Positions 1-6,734 of a stretch of DNA of 18,482 bases are shown here, one piece after another. Within the stretch, counting starts at the first letter, position 1; each line of letters begins with the position of its first letter. The stretch covers positions 955 to 19,436 of the forward strand of contig DCUH01000103.1 in NCBI GenBank assembly GCA_002327765.1, written 5' to 3'. Under the pieces are notes generated by a model. It had not been told where the DNA came from. It saw nothing but the letters and a program-made list of their open reading frames with translations, and ran no database searches. This DNA comes from a bacterium UBA2219. Lineage in GTDB: Bacteria > Desulfobacterota > Deferrimicrobia > Deferrimicrobiales > Deferrimicrobiaceae. Made by a program: the position numbers and the translations under genes.

Positions 1-262
1 CGATGGTGAAGTCCACGTGCCCCGGTGTGTCGATCAGGTGGACCTCCGCGCCGAGCCAGGAGAACTGCGTGACGGCCGAAGTGATGGTGATCCCCCGCTC
101 CCGCTCCTGGGGAAGGTAGTCGAGCTGCGTGTCGCCGTCGTGGACCTCGCCCATGCGATGAGTGACGCCGGCGTAAAAGAGCAGGCGCTCGCTGAAGGTG
201 GTCTTCCCCGCGTCGATGTGCGCGATGATCCCGATGTTCCGGAGCCGGTCCACGGCAGCCAC
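1..262 (-). CDS. fusA: Elongation factor G family GTPase, N-terminal part (runs off the left edge)
   Basis: Only the first 87 codons of this translational GTPase are present. The GTP-binding signatures are plain: P-loop AHIDAGKTT at residues 14-22, the switch I motif RGITI at 56-60, and DTPGH at 78-82. EF-G drives tRNA and mRNA translocation on the ribosome. The sequence around the P-loop (KTTFSERLLFYAGVTHRMGE, then LDYLPQEQERGITI) departs from canonical EF-G (usually TTTERILYYTG), so this may be an EF-G paralogue rather than the housekeeping copy; that is inference. I chose the GTG at 262 because it begins one base after the TGA of the upstream U32 gene, which suggests translational coupling. 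A second GTG at 253 is possible. RF3, TetM-type or BipA proteins are less likely given the start of the P-loop region. Family placement is secure; the exact subtype is not. Confidence 0.88.
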   Translation of the reverse strand, partial: MAAVDRLRNIGIIAHIDAGKTTFSERLLFYAGVTHRMGEVHDGDTQLDYLPQERERGITITSAVTQFSWLGAEVHLIDTPGHVDFTI

Positions 263-263
263 G

Positions 264-2861
264 TCAGAAGTTCCCCCGATAGAGATTGAATGTGGAGGTG
301 CCCGGGATCGCCCGGTCGTCCAGCAGGGCCGACAGGACCGCCGCGGCCTCCTCCGCGGCGAGCCCGGCTACGTCGGCAAAGAAGTCCCGGATCCCCGCCG
401 AGCGCATCTCATGGAGCGACCCGGAGGCGGAGAACGGCTCCGGGGAGAGGACCGCCGACCCGTGCTCGTCGGCCGTCACGGGGAACCGCTCCCCCCGGGG
501 GCTTTCCACCTCCCCCGCGCGCACGCCGGAGGCGGGGAGAAGGCGCGAGATCATCAGCGGCACGCGCCCGTAGGCCACGGCGATCCCCAGCCCGTAGAGG
601 AACTTCCCGACGTCCCGCAGCGCCGCCATCGTGATCTCGACCGGCAGGATCATCCGGGCCGCGCCCAGCCGGGACAGGGCCGCGAGCGCCGCCGTGTTGA
701 AGGCGTAGAGGTAATGATCGCTCACCAGGACCGCCTGACGGCGCAGCGGGGGCGGGGCGAAGAAGCGGAAGTGCCCGACGTCCGGCAGGACCCACCGCGT
801 GAGCCCCTTCCCCATCGCGTCCGTGACGGTCCGGCGCAGGAACGAGGCGTCCGACTCGAGCAGCGGCGCGGGCAGCCGGAAGTAGGCCCCCGCCCTCGCG
901 GCCTTGATCACGGGGGAAGGGTCCCGCAGCAGCGACCGCGTGACCTCCACCACGGGCACGATCTCCGCGGCCTTCGGCAGCTGCGGGAGCTGGTCGGCGC
1001 GGCAGCCGGCGAAGATCACCGTGCCGGGCCCCTCGGGGCGGCTCCCGAAGACCTTGAGCGTCGGGAGAACCTCCAGCCGCAGCCGCTTCCCCTCGAGGTG
1101 GAACTCCCGGTCGAAGCTCCGGGCCGCCTTGAGGAACAGCGACCGGACGTCGCCCCAAGCGCAGGGGCCCCCGAGGTATTCCAGCCGCACCTCGGAAAGC
1201 GGAAGCTCCCCCTTGTACGCCGTAGCGAGCTGGCGCTCCCCGTCCTTCGGCGCCGAACCCGCCGGGGCTCCCGTCGGGCCGGAAACGCGGTACAGATATT
1301 CCCGCTCCACGCTCCCATACGTTGCCCGGACGACCACCTCTCCGGGGGAGACGGCGACGGCGAACCGGGCGCCGTCCGGCCGGATCGCCTCCATCTCGCG
1401 GCGCGCGCGGCGCGTGAGCTCCGGGCGCCCGCCGCCGGCCGTCCGGAACAGCAGGTCGCCCGGGGAGACGGCGAACGGGACCTTCAGGGAAAGCCCGCCG
1501 CCGTCCGACCGCATGTCGGGCGCGGCGGCGGAGAACCCCCGCCCCGAGCCGTCCGCGGCGAACTGGATCCGGAGGCGATCGCCGGGGGAAACCGGCGCCG
1601 CCCCGGGGACGAAGGCCCAACCGTCCTCGACACGCGCCACGGTCCCCATGAGGTCGCCGACGTTCCCCGAGCCGCCGCCCGCCGCCACCTCGCACGGCGC
1701 GGCCCCGCCGGTCACCCCGGGCGTCGCCGCCCGGCCGATGACCCCCGACAGGATCCGCATCCCCTCCTCGACGCCCTCCGCGGGATTGCCCGCGCGGATG
1801 CCGTCGAGCGCGGCGCGGTAGGCCGACACCACGCCGTGGACGTACTCCGGCCCGCGCATCCGCCCCTCGATCTTCAGCGCGGCGACCCCCAGCGGCACGA
1901 TCTCCGGGAGGCGCGGAAGAAGCGACAGGTCCCGCGTGGAGAAGACCGCGTCCGGCTCCCCGCCATGCCCGTACAGGCGGCGGCACGGCTGGACGCATTC
2001 CCCGCGGTTGCCGCTCTTCCCGCCCAGGTAGGACGAGAAGAAGCATTTCCCCGAGTAGGAATAGCAAAGCGAGCCGTGCGCGAAGATCTCCACCCCGATG
2101 GGGGAGCGCGCCGCGATTCGGGCGACCTCGTCCACCCTCAAGTGCCGCTCGAGGATGACCCTGGAGGCGCCCATCCGGGCGAACCCTTCCGCGGCGTCCG
2201 CCGAGGCGCACCCGGCCTGCGTGCTGACGTGGACGGGAATCCCCGGGAAGAACTCGTGGAGTATCCGCAGCAGCCCGAGGTCCGCCACGATCAGCGCGTC
2301 CGGCGACAGGGGGGCCACCCGGTGGACCAGCTCGATCGCCTCCGGGAGGTCGGCCTCCGTGAGCAGCGTGTTGATCGCGACGTAGACCTTCACCCCCCGC
2401 TCCTTCGCGTGGGGAAGCACCCGGCACAGGTCGGACAACCGGAAGTTCTCCGCCCGCGCGCGTGCGTTGAAACGGTCGAGCCCGAGGTAGACCGCGTCCG
2501 CACCGGCCTCCACCGCCGCGAAGTACGCCTCGGGGAAGCCGGAGGGCGCGAGAAGCTCCGGGAAATCGGGACGCGCGGCGCGCGGCGGCGGCCCGGTCCG
2601 GGGCGGGGCCGCACGCCTCGGGCTTTTGCGCGGCTCCTCGCGGGGCGGCGCCTCCGGCGGCGGCGCCTTCGGGGGCCCCGGGCGGCGCGCCCGGAATTTC
2701 GCGCGCGCCTCCTCCTGCCGGGGAGGCGGCTTCACCTCGCCGGGCCCTCTTCGGACGACTGCCGGTTTCACCACGGGCTTGCCGGACGGGCGTTTCGACT
2801 TCTTTTCTCGCGGCGTCTCGATCGGCTTGGTCTCCTTTTCGTTTGAAGTTACATGATACAT
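264..2861 (-). CDS. Peptidase U32 family protein (RlhA/TrhP-like), with basic N-terminal extension
   Basis: An 865-residue protein. The U32 domain starts near residue 99 (PELLAPSG) and carries the family signature at about 257-275 (EIFAHGSLCYSYSGKCFFSS) with four cysteines, C266, C273, C289 and C293, suited to an iron-sulfur cluster. U32 proteins such as RlhA and TrhP hydroxylate pyrimidines in 23S rRNA or tRNA, although the family was first called a collagenase. The length and large C-terminal half resemble the RlhA-type long forms with a DUF3656-like region; I infer that from length and layout. Residues 1-97 are an extra tail rich in Lys, Arg and Pro, probably disordered and perhaps RNA binding. 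The ATG at 2861 is the only early Met and has no clear ribosome binding site, so an internal GTG start cannot be excluded. Its stop is followed after one base by the EF-G start, tying it to ribosome function. Confidence 0.87.
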   Translation of the reverse strand: MYHVTSNEKETKPIETPREKKSKRPSGKPVVKPAVVRRGPGEVKPPPRQEEARAKFRARRPGPPKAPPPEAPPREEPRKSPRRAAPPRTGPPPRAARPDFPELLAPSGFPEAYFAAVEAGADAVYLGLDRFNARARAENFRLSDLCRVLPHAKERGVKVYVAINTLLTEADLPEAIELVHRVAPLSPDALIVADLGLLRILHEFFPGIPVHVSTQAGCASADAAEGFARMGASRVILERHLRVDEVARIAARSPIGVEIFAHGSLCYSYSGKCFFSSYLGGKSGNRGECVQPCRRLYGHGGEPDAVFSTRDLSLLPRLPEIVPLGVAALKIEGRMRGPEYVHGVVSAYRAALDGIRAGNPAEGVEEGMRILSGVIGRAATPGVTGGAAPCEVAAGGGSGNVGDLMGTVARVEDGWAFVPGAAPVSPGDRLRIQFAADGSGRGFSAAAPDMRSDGGGLSLKVPFAVSPGDLLFRTAGGGRPELTRRARREMEAIRPDGARFAVAVSPGEVVVRATYGSVEREYLYRVSGPTGAPAGSAPKDGERQLATAYKGELPLSEVRLEYLGGPCAWGDVRSLFLKAARSFDREFHLEGKRLRLEVLPTLKVFGSRPEGPGTVIFAGCRADQLPQLPKAAEIVPVVEVTRSLLRDPSPVIKAARAGAYFRLPAPLLESDASFLRRTVTDAMGKGLTRWVLPDVGHFRFFAPPPLRRQAVLVSDHYLYAFNTAALAALSRLGAARMILPVEITMAALRDVGKFLYGLGIAVAYGRVPLMISRLLPASGVRAGEVESPRGERFPVTADEHGSAVLSPEPFSASGSLHEMRSAGIRDFFADVAGLAAEEAAAVLSALLDDRAIPGTSTFNLYRGNF

Positions 2862-2883
2862 CCGTTAGACTGTCCGGAAAATA

Positions 2884-2904
2884 GCGATTTGAATGGCAAA
2901 TCGC
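2884..2904. promoter_or_regulatory. Perfect 8-bp dyad between divergent U32 and lemA genes
   Basis: GCGATTTG at 2884-2891 is repeated in inverse as CAAATCGC at 2897-2904 around a 5-nt centre (AATGG). It sits in the 69-nt divergent gap. A weak minus-strand -10 (TATTTT, 2883-2878) lies immediately next to it. This is typical of an operator for a dimeric regulator, but a short hairpin is also possible. A second smaller dyad, CGCGT/ACGCG at 2902-2906 and 2913-2917, overlaps its edge. Confidence 0.45.
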
Positions 2905-2919
2905 GTCATTTAACGCGCC

Positions 2920-2925
2920 GGAGGG
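2920..2925 (+). promoter_or_regulatory. Ribosome binding site setting the lemA start
   Basis: GGAGGG lies 5 nt before the ATG at 2931. This fixes the lemA start there rather than at the upstream in-frame ATG at 2853, whose extra 26 residues look non-coding and would span the dyad. Confidence 0.75.
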
Positions 2926-2930
2926 CTTCG

Positions 2931-3479
2931 ATGACCTACGTCCCGCTCGCCATCCTCGCCGCCATCGTCGTCTGGTTCGTCGCCGCGTACAACAAGCTCG
3001 TCCGGCTGCGCAACCAGGTCAAGAACGCCTGGCACCAGATCGACGTCCAGCTCAAGAGGCGCTACGACCTCATCCCCAACCTCGTGGAGGTCGTGAAGGA
3101 CTACATGTCCTACGAGCAGGAGACGCTTACGAAGGTCGTCGAGGCGCGCGCGGCGGCGGTGGCCGCCAAGGGGCCGGCGGCCCAGGCAAAGGCGGAAAAC
3201 GTCCTCACCGAGTCGCTCAAGAGCCTCTTCGCCGTCGTGGAGAACTACCCCGACCTCAAGGCGAACCAGAACGTGGCCACGCTGCAGGAGGAGCTGACCG
3301 GCACCGAGAACAAGATCTCCTTCGCGCGCCAGTTCTTCAACGACTCCGTGATGACCTACAACAACACGATCCAGGCGATCCCCAGCAACATCATCGCCTC
3401 CCTCTTCAACTTCACCCAGGAGAGCTACTTCCAGGCGGAGGAGGCGGACCGGGCGGTCCCGAAGGCCGACCTCCGGTAA
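2931..3479 (+). CDS. lemA: LemA family membrane protein
   Basis: A 182-residue LemA protein, close to the usual family length. One hydrophobic segment (residues about 4-20) anchors the N terminus. It is followed by the family hallmark YNKLVRLRNQVKNAWHQIDV and then KRRYDLIPNLVEVVKDY (about 20-60), after which comes a helical bundle ending in the typical FNFTQESYFQAE segment. The rest probably lies on one side of the inner membrane. LemA has no settled biochemical role, but it is often encoded beside M48 metalloproteases or TPM-domain proteins and is linked to envelope stress. That fits here: the M48 gene begins 16 nt downstream on the same strand, so the two are probably co-transcribed. The start is chosen from the GGAGGG site 5 nt upstream. 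Family call is secure; function is inference. Confidence 0.93.
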   Translation: MTYVPLAILAAIVVWFVAAYNKLVRLRNQVKNAWHQIDVQLKRRYDLIPNLVEVVKDYMSYEQETLTKVVEARAAAVAAKGPAAQAKAENVLTESLKSLFAVVENYPDLKANQNVATLQEELTGTENKISFARQFFNDSVMTYNNTIQAIPSNIIASLFNFTQESYFQAEEADRAVPKADLR

Positions 3480-3495
3480 TCCGGGAGACATCGCC

Positions 3496-4611
3496 GTGAC
3501 GGTGCCGGGGCGCGCCTGCCCGAAGTGCGGCGCCGGGAATCCGGCGGCTGCGGAGCATTGTTATCTCTGTCAGGAACCGCTCGGCGGTGCGCAGGCTCCG
3601 GATGGCGTGCAGGCGCTTGCCGGGAGCGTCGGGACGACACCCGGTGCCGCTCCCGCGGCGGCATTGCGCACCGCGCCGATGCTCCTGTTCACCGACGCGA
3701 TCCGGCACAACATCCGATTGTCGGCGCTGCTCTTCGGGCTGCTGCTCGCGCTCTTTTTGCTCCTGGGGGCCGTCATCGGGGAGGCGTACGGCGACCTCGG
3801 CAGGGGCCTGGGGCTCGCCGCGGTCTTGTACGCCATCCTCGCGGGAACCGCCTATTTCAGCGGCTCGAGCATCGTCCTGTCGCTGCACGACGCGAAGGAA
3901 GCCGACCCCGGGCGGCACCGGCAGCTCCTGAACGTGGTCGAGGAGATGCGAATCGCCGCCGGGCTCCCCGCCCCCAGGGTCTACGTGATGCCTTCCGACG
4001 GGATGAACGCCTTCGCCGCGGGGAGGAATCCGCGGGAGGCGGGGATCGCGGTCACGCAGGGGCTGCTCGACCGGCTCGACCGGGAAGAGCTCCAGGGGGT
4101 GGTCGCGCACGAACTGGCGCACATCAAGGGGCGCGACACGCTCTACTACATCTGCGCCGCCGTGCTCGTCGGCGCCATCGCGCTGCTGGCCGACATGTTC
4201 CTGCGCGGGACCTGGTTCGGGTACGGGCGCCGGGCGCGCCCGTCCGGCGTGTCGCGCGAAGGCGGCGGCCGCGGCAACGCGGCGTACGTCGTCCTGGGGA
4301 TCGCCCTCGCCCTCCTCGCGCCGCTGGCGGCGAAGATCCTGCAGATGAGCATTTCGCGGCAGCGGGAATACCACGCCGACGCTGCCGCCGCGGGATTCAC
4401 GCGCAACCCGCTGGGGCTGGCCTCCGCCCTGGAGAAGATCGCCGCCGGCGGGAGCCGGGTGCCGGGGGAGAACCGGGGGACCCAGCACCTGTTCATCGTG
4501 AACCCGTTGAAGGAGTTTCGGGCGGACGCGTCGGCGCTGATGTCGACCCACCCCCCCACGGAGCTTCGCATCCGCCGCCTGCGCGCCATGGCCGGATTCG
4601 CGGAGTTGTGA
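3496..4611 (+). CDS. M48 family zinc metalloprotease (HtpX-like) with N-terminal zinc ribbon
   Basis: A 371-residue integral membrane protease. The N terminus is a zinc ribbon with CxxC pairs at C8/C11 and C22/C25, then a Gly/Ala/Pro linker. Hydrophobic segments follow at about 73-97, 103-128, 216-235 and 262-283. The catalytic HELAH motif is at 205-209 and the third zinc ligand is E291 in REYHADAAAAG, as in HtpX and related M48B proteases, which degrade damaged membrane proteins at the inner membrane. The GTG start at 3496 is preceded by GGGAG at 3483-3487. It follows lemA by 16 nt, a pairing common in bacteria. The zinc ribbon is absent from E. coli HtpX and suggests an added regulatory or binding module. 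All catalytic residues are present. An intact M48 enzyme is near certain; a strict HtpX orthologue is less so. Confidence 0.92.
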   Translation: MTVPGRACPKCGAGNPAAAEHCYLCQEPLGGAQAPDGVQALAGSVGTTPGAAPAAALRTAPMLLFTDAIRHNIRLSALLFGLLLALFLLLGAVIGEAYGDLGRGLGLAAVLYAILAGTAYFSGSSIVLSLHDAKEADPGRHRQLLNVVEEMRIAAGLPAPRVYVMPSDGMNAFAAGRNPREAGIAVTQGLLDRLDREELQGVVAHELAHIKGRDTLYYICAAVLVGAIALLADMFLRGTWFGYGRRARPSGVSREGGGRGNAAYVVLGIALALLAPLAAKILQMSISRQREYHADAAAAGFTRNPLGLASALEKIAAGGSRVPGENRGTQHLFIVNPLKEFRADASALMSTHPPTELRIRRLRAMAGFAEL

Positions 4612-4647
4612 TAGAAAAGTAGCCATCAAACGGGGAGGGCGTCAGTC

Positions 4648-5127
4648 ATGAAATTCACCGATGAGGCGTTGAAGTACCTGAACCTTGGGATCTCGGGCGA
4701 GATCGCCGCGTACGTTTTCTACAAGAAAGCGGCCGCCATCCTGAAGGACAAGGCGCTGCAGGATTCGGTCCTATCGATCGCCGGGGAGGAAAAGAAGCAC
4801 TTCCTCGCGCTCGAGGACGTCTACGACCAAAACGTCCGTTCCGAGATGTGGGCCCCGTACAAGGACATCCTGAACAAGCCGGGGCTGCCCGACATCGACG
4901 AGCTGGTCCAGGACACGCACAAGGAGCTGCTCGCGCGGATCGCGAAGCTCTCCTCGAAGAGGGACGTGCTGGAGATGGGACTTACGCTCGAGAAAGAGGC
5001 GGTAGCGCTCTACGGCGACGCCTCCGCGAAGGCGAGCCACCCGGAAGTGAAGAAGGTATTCGATTTCCTGATCGGCATCGAAACCGGTCACGTCAGGATG
5101 TTCGAAAAGGAGCTTTCGGCGCTGTAG
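4648..5127 (+). CDS. Ferritin-like diiron protein, rubrerythrin family without rubredoxin domain
   Basis: A 159-residue all-helical protein with two copies of the rubrerythrin-type iron-binding pattern: E18 in helix 1, E48-x-x-H51 in helix 2 (AGEEKKH), E115/E117 in helix 3 and E145-x-x-H148 in helix 4 (IETGH). Such proteins bind a diiron site and commonly reduce peroxide or protect anaerobes from oxygen. The C-terminal CxxC rubredoxin-like domain of classical rubrerythrin is missing, so an external electron donor would be needed if it is a peroxidase. A strong GGGGAGGG site at 4632-4639 fixes the ATG. It lies 36 nt after the M48 gene on the same strand and may share its transcript. Alternative members of this fold (bacterioferritin, DUF2383/DUF892-type) fit less well. 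Family is good, exact reaction unknown. Confidence 0.85.
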   Translation: MKFTDEALKYLNLGISGEIAAYVFYKKAAAILKDKALQDSVLSIAGEEKKHFLALEDVYDQNVRSEMWAPYKDILNKPGLPDIDELVQDTHKELLARIAKLSSKRDVLEMGLTLEKEAVALYGDASAKASHPEVKKVFDFLIGIETGHVRMFEKELSAL

Positions 5128-5128
5128 G

Positions 5129-5168
5129 AAAAACCGCGGGGCGCCCCGGAAACCCCGGGACGCCCCGC
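5129..5168 (-). terminator. Rho-independent terminator of the outer-membrane protein gene, possibly bidirectional
   Basis: GCGGGGCG (5136-5143) pairs with CGCCCCGC (5161-5168), and inner bases add further pairs around an A-rich loop. Read on the minus strand, the stem is followed by GG and five T (5133-5129), the canonical layout. It begins about 30 nt past the stop of the 5199-6494 gene. The same stem lies just after the ferritin-like gene stop on the plus strand, but there it lacks a T run. Confidence 0.75.
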
Positions 5169-5198
5169 CGCGATGCGTATCTCCCGCCGGAAAACCTC

Positions 5199-6494
5199 TT
5201 AGAACTTGTAGCCGACGTTCAGCCCCGCCAGCCAGGCGGTCCCCTCCCATGTGCCGTTGAAGCCGGTCAACGTGGGCAGGCCGACCTGGTTGTTCACGGT
5301 GCGGTCCTTCTTGTCGATGTACATGCCGGCGACGTCGATCGTCCACGGGCCGACCTTGTATCCCAGCCCCAGCATGTAGTTCAGCCGGTCCGCATCGGGA
5401 AGCTCCGGCCCCATCGTTTCCGCCGGAACGGGGGACGGGTCGTAGACGAAGCCCGCGCGCAGCGCGAGCGCGTTGGTGGCGCGGTACTCGGCGCCGATGC
5501 GGATCGCGCAGACGTCTTCCCAGTTCTTCGGGTTGGGGCGGTTCACGAGGTACGGCGGGACCGTTCCCTCGACGGTGATGGGGAGTTCCTTGTACCTGGA
5601 CCAGAACGTCCAGTCGGCGTCCGCCGCGACCGTCAGACGGTCCCACGTGTAGGCTACGCCGATGGCGAAGGTGGCAGGCATGTTCACCGTGGCGGAGCCC
5701 TCCGTATGGTAGGTCGAGCCGCCGAACGCTCCAGTCAATGCGGGATTGATGTTGGAGAGGTCGACGTCCCCGCCCTTGATGTTGAGCTTGAACGGGCTGC
5801 GGTAGTTTGCGCCGATCCGCAGGTTGGGGGTGGGCTTGAAGAGGATGCCGGCGTTGAATCCCCACGCGTCCCCGTCGCCTTCCAGCTCGAGCTCGTAGAG
5901 GTTGCCGTTGTTCGGAAGCCCCGGGGTCGGGCTCCAGGGGGTCTTCCCGAGCGTCGCCTTCCCGTACATGTAATCGATGCCGAAGCCGACGGACAGCATC
6001 TCGTCGATCTCGAACGCGATCGTCGGGTTGATCACGACCGTCTGCAGGTCGATCTTGGTGGTCTGGTTCCGGAAGATGCTGGCGGATTTGCTCTTGTACT
6101 CCTGCCCCAGCCCGAACGGCGCGAAGACGCCGATGCCCCACGCGATCCCGGTCTCCTTGTTCGTGCTCGTGAAATACCCGTTGGGGATCAGGAAGTGCAG
6201 CGTCTTCTGCGTTTCCGACCTCGATGAGAAATCGTCCACCGGCGTCGTCCCGGTGAACTCCCCGCCGTTCTCATGGACGTACGTCCCGCCGAACATGAGG
6301 TTCTTTCCCTCGAGCTGCGTGAGGCCCGCCGGGTTGAAGTAGATCGCGGACGGGTCGTCCGCCTGGGCGGTGAAGGCGAACCCCATGCCCATCGCTTTCA
6401 CGCCCGCCTCCGGCAGGCGGAAACCCGCGGCAAACGACGTGCTGGCAGCCAACACAAGGACCAGAAACACCGGTACGGCTTTAGCCCACTTCAT
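5199..6494 (-). CDS. FadL/OmpP1/TodX family outer-membrane transport protein, copy A
   Basis: A 431-residue beta-barrel. Residues 1-22 form a signal peptide (basic start MKWAK, hydrophobic core, cleavage near TSFA|AG). The mature start AGFRLPEAG, followed by DDPSAIYFNPAGLTQ, contains the NPAG hatch motif of FadL-type channels, which pass long-chain fatty acids or other hydrophobic substrates across the outer membrane. The protein ends in Phe (VGYKF), the usual barrel assembly signal. Length matches the family. The ATG at 6494 has AAGGAGGGG upstream (6507-6499); an upstream extension would run into the GH57 relic and is rejected. It is a close paralogue of the next gene upstream and shares its promoter region. 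The substrate cannot be told from sequence. A strong terminator follows. Confidence 0.92.
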   Translation of the reverse strand: MKWAKAVPVFLVLVLAASTSFAAGFRLPEAGVKAMGMGFAFTAQADDPSAIYFNPAGLTQLEGKNLMFGGTYVHENGGEFTGTTPVDDFSSRSETQKTLHFLIPNGYFTSTNKETGIAWGIGVFAPFGLGQEYKSKSASIFRNQTTKIDLQTVVINPTIAFEIDEMLSVGFGIDYMYGKATLGKTPWSPTPGLPNNGNLYELELEGDGDAWGFNAGILFKPTPNLRIGANYRSPFKLNIKGGDVDLSNINPALTGAFGGSTYHTEGSATVNMPATFAIGVAYTWDRLTVAADADWTFWSRYKELPITVEGTVPPYLVNRPNPKNWEDVCAIRIGAEYRATNALALRAGFVYDPSPVPAETMGPELPDADRLNYMLGLGYKVGPWTIDVAGMYIDKKDRTVNNQVGLPTLTGFNGTWEGTAWLAGLNVGYKF

Positions 6495-6498
6495 GCGT

Positions 6499-6507
6499 CC
6501 CCTCCTT
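6499..6507 (-). promoter_or_regulatory. Ribosome binding site of outer-membrane protein copy A
   Basis: AAGGAGGGG on the minus strand lies 4 nt before the ATG at 6494. The same box precedes copy B (8053-8045), which helps to set both starts. Confidence 0.75.
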
Positions 6508-6549
6508 GGCAAGGCAGATGTGTGCCCCCGCAAATGGTTTTGTGGGCAT

Positions 6550-6578
6550 ACCATACCGGTTCTGAAACGCTTGCGCAA
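6550..6578 (-). promoter_or_regulatory. Predicted sigma70-type promoter of copy A
   Basis: Minus-strand TTGCGC (6578-6573) and TATGGT (6555-6550) are separated by 17 nt. The element is retained in the duplicate upstream of copy B with the same spacing, which supports it, although both boxes match the consensus imperfectly. Confidence 0.5.
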
Positions 6579-6602
6579 CAAAATAAAACAGTCATCAAAT
6601 TG

Positions 6603-6719
6603 AACGCAAATCAGTATTTCCGGGGGCACGGACACGGGGAACAATATCTTGATTCATGCGCCCTGGCGGATCTTTTCGATCCCCGCCTTGGAAAGAGACG
6701 CGGTTTCCACGGGGCGGCC
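6603..6719 (-). pseudogene. Relic of the GH57 gene 3' end between the two outer-membrane protein copies
   Basis: Read on the minus strand from 6719, the frame gives RPVETASLSKAGIEKIRQGA, a TGA at 6656-6654, and then IKILFPVSVPP. The intact GH57 gene ends with HPVETASLSEAGAEKIHQGV, then Cys, then IKILFPVSLPP. The match runs without gaps across the TGA, which replaces that Cys codon. The fragment has no start and cannot make the enzyme. It marks the edge of a duplication that carried the GH57 tail together with the outer-membrane protein gene. Confidence 0.85.
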
Positions 6720-6734
6720 TTCATCGAAGACCCG

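Noticed and set aside
198..2846. Very long open frame on the plus strand opposite the U32 gene
   Set aside because: It is the antisense shadow of a high-GC gene; its translation is Arg/Gly/Pro-rich with no family features, whereas the minus strand gives a clear U32 protein.
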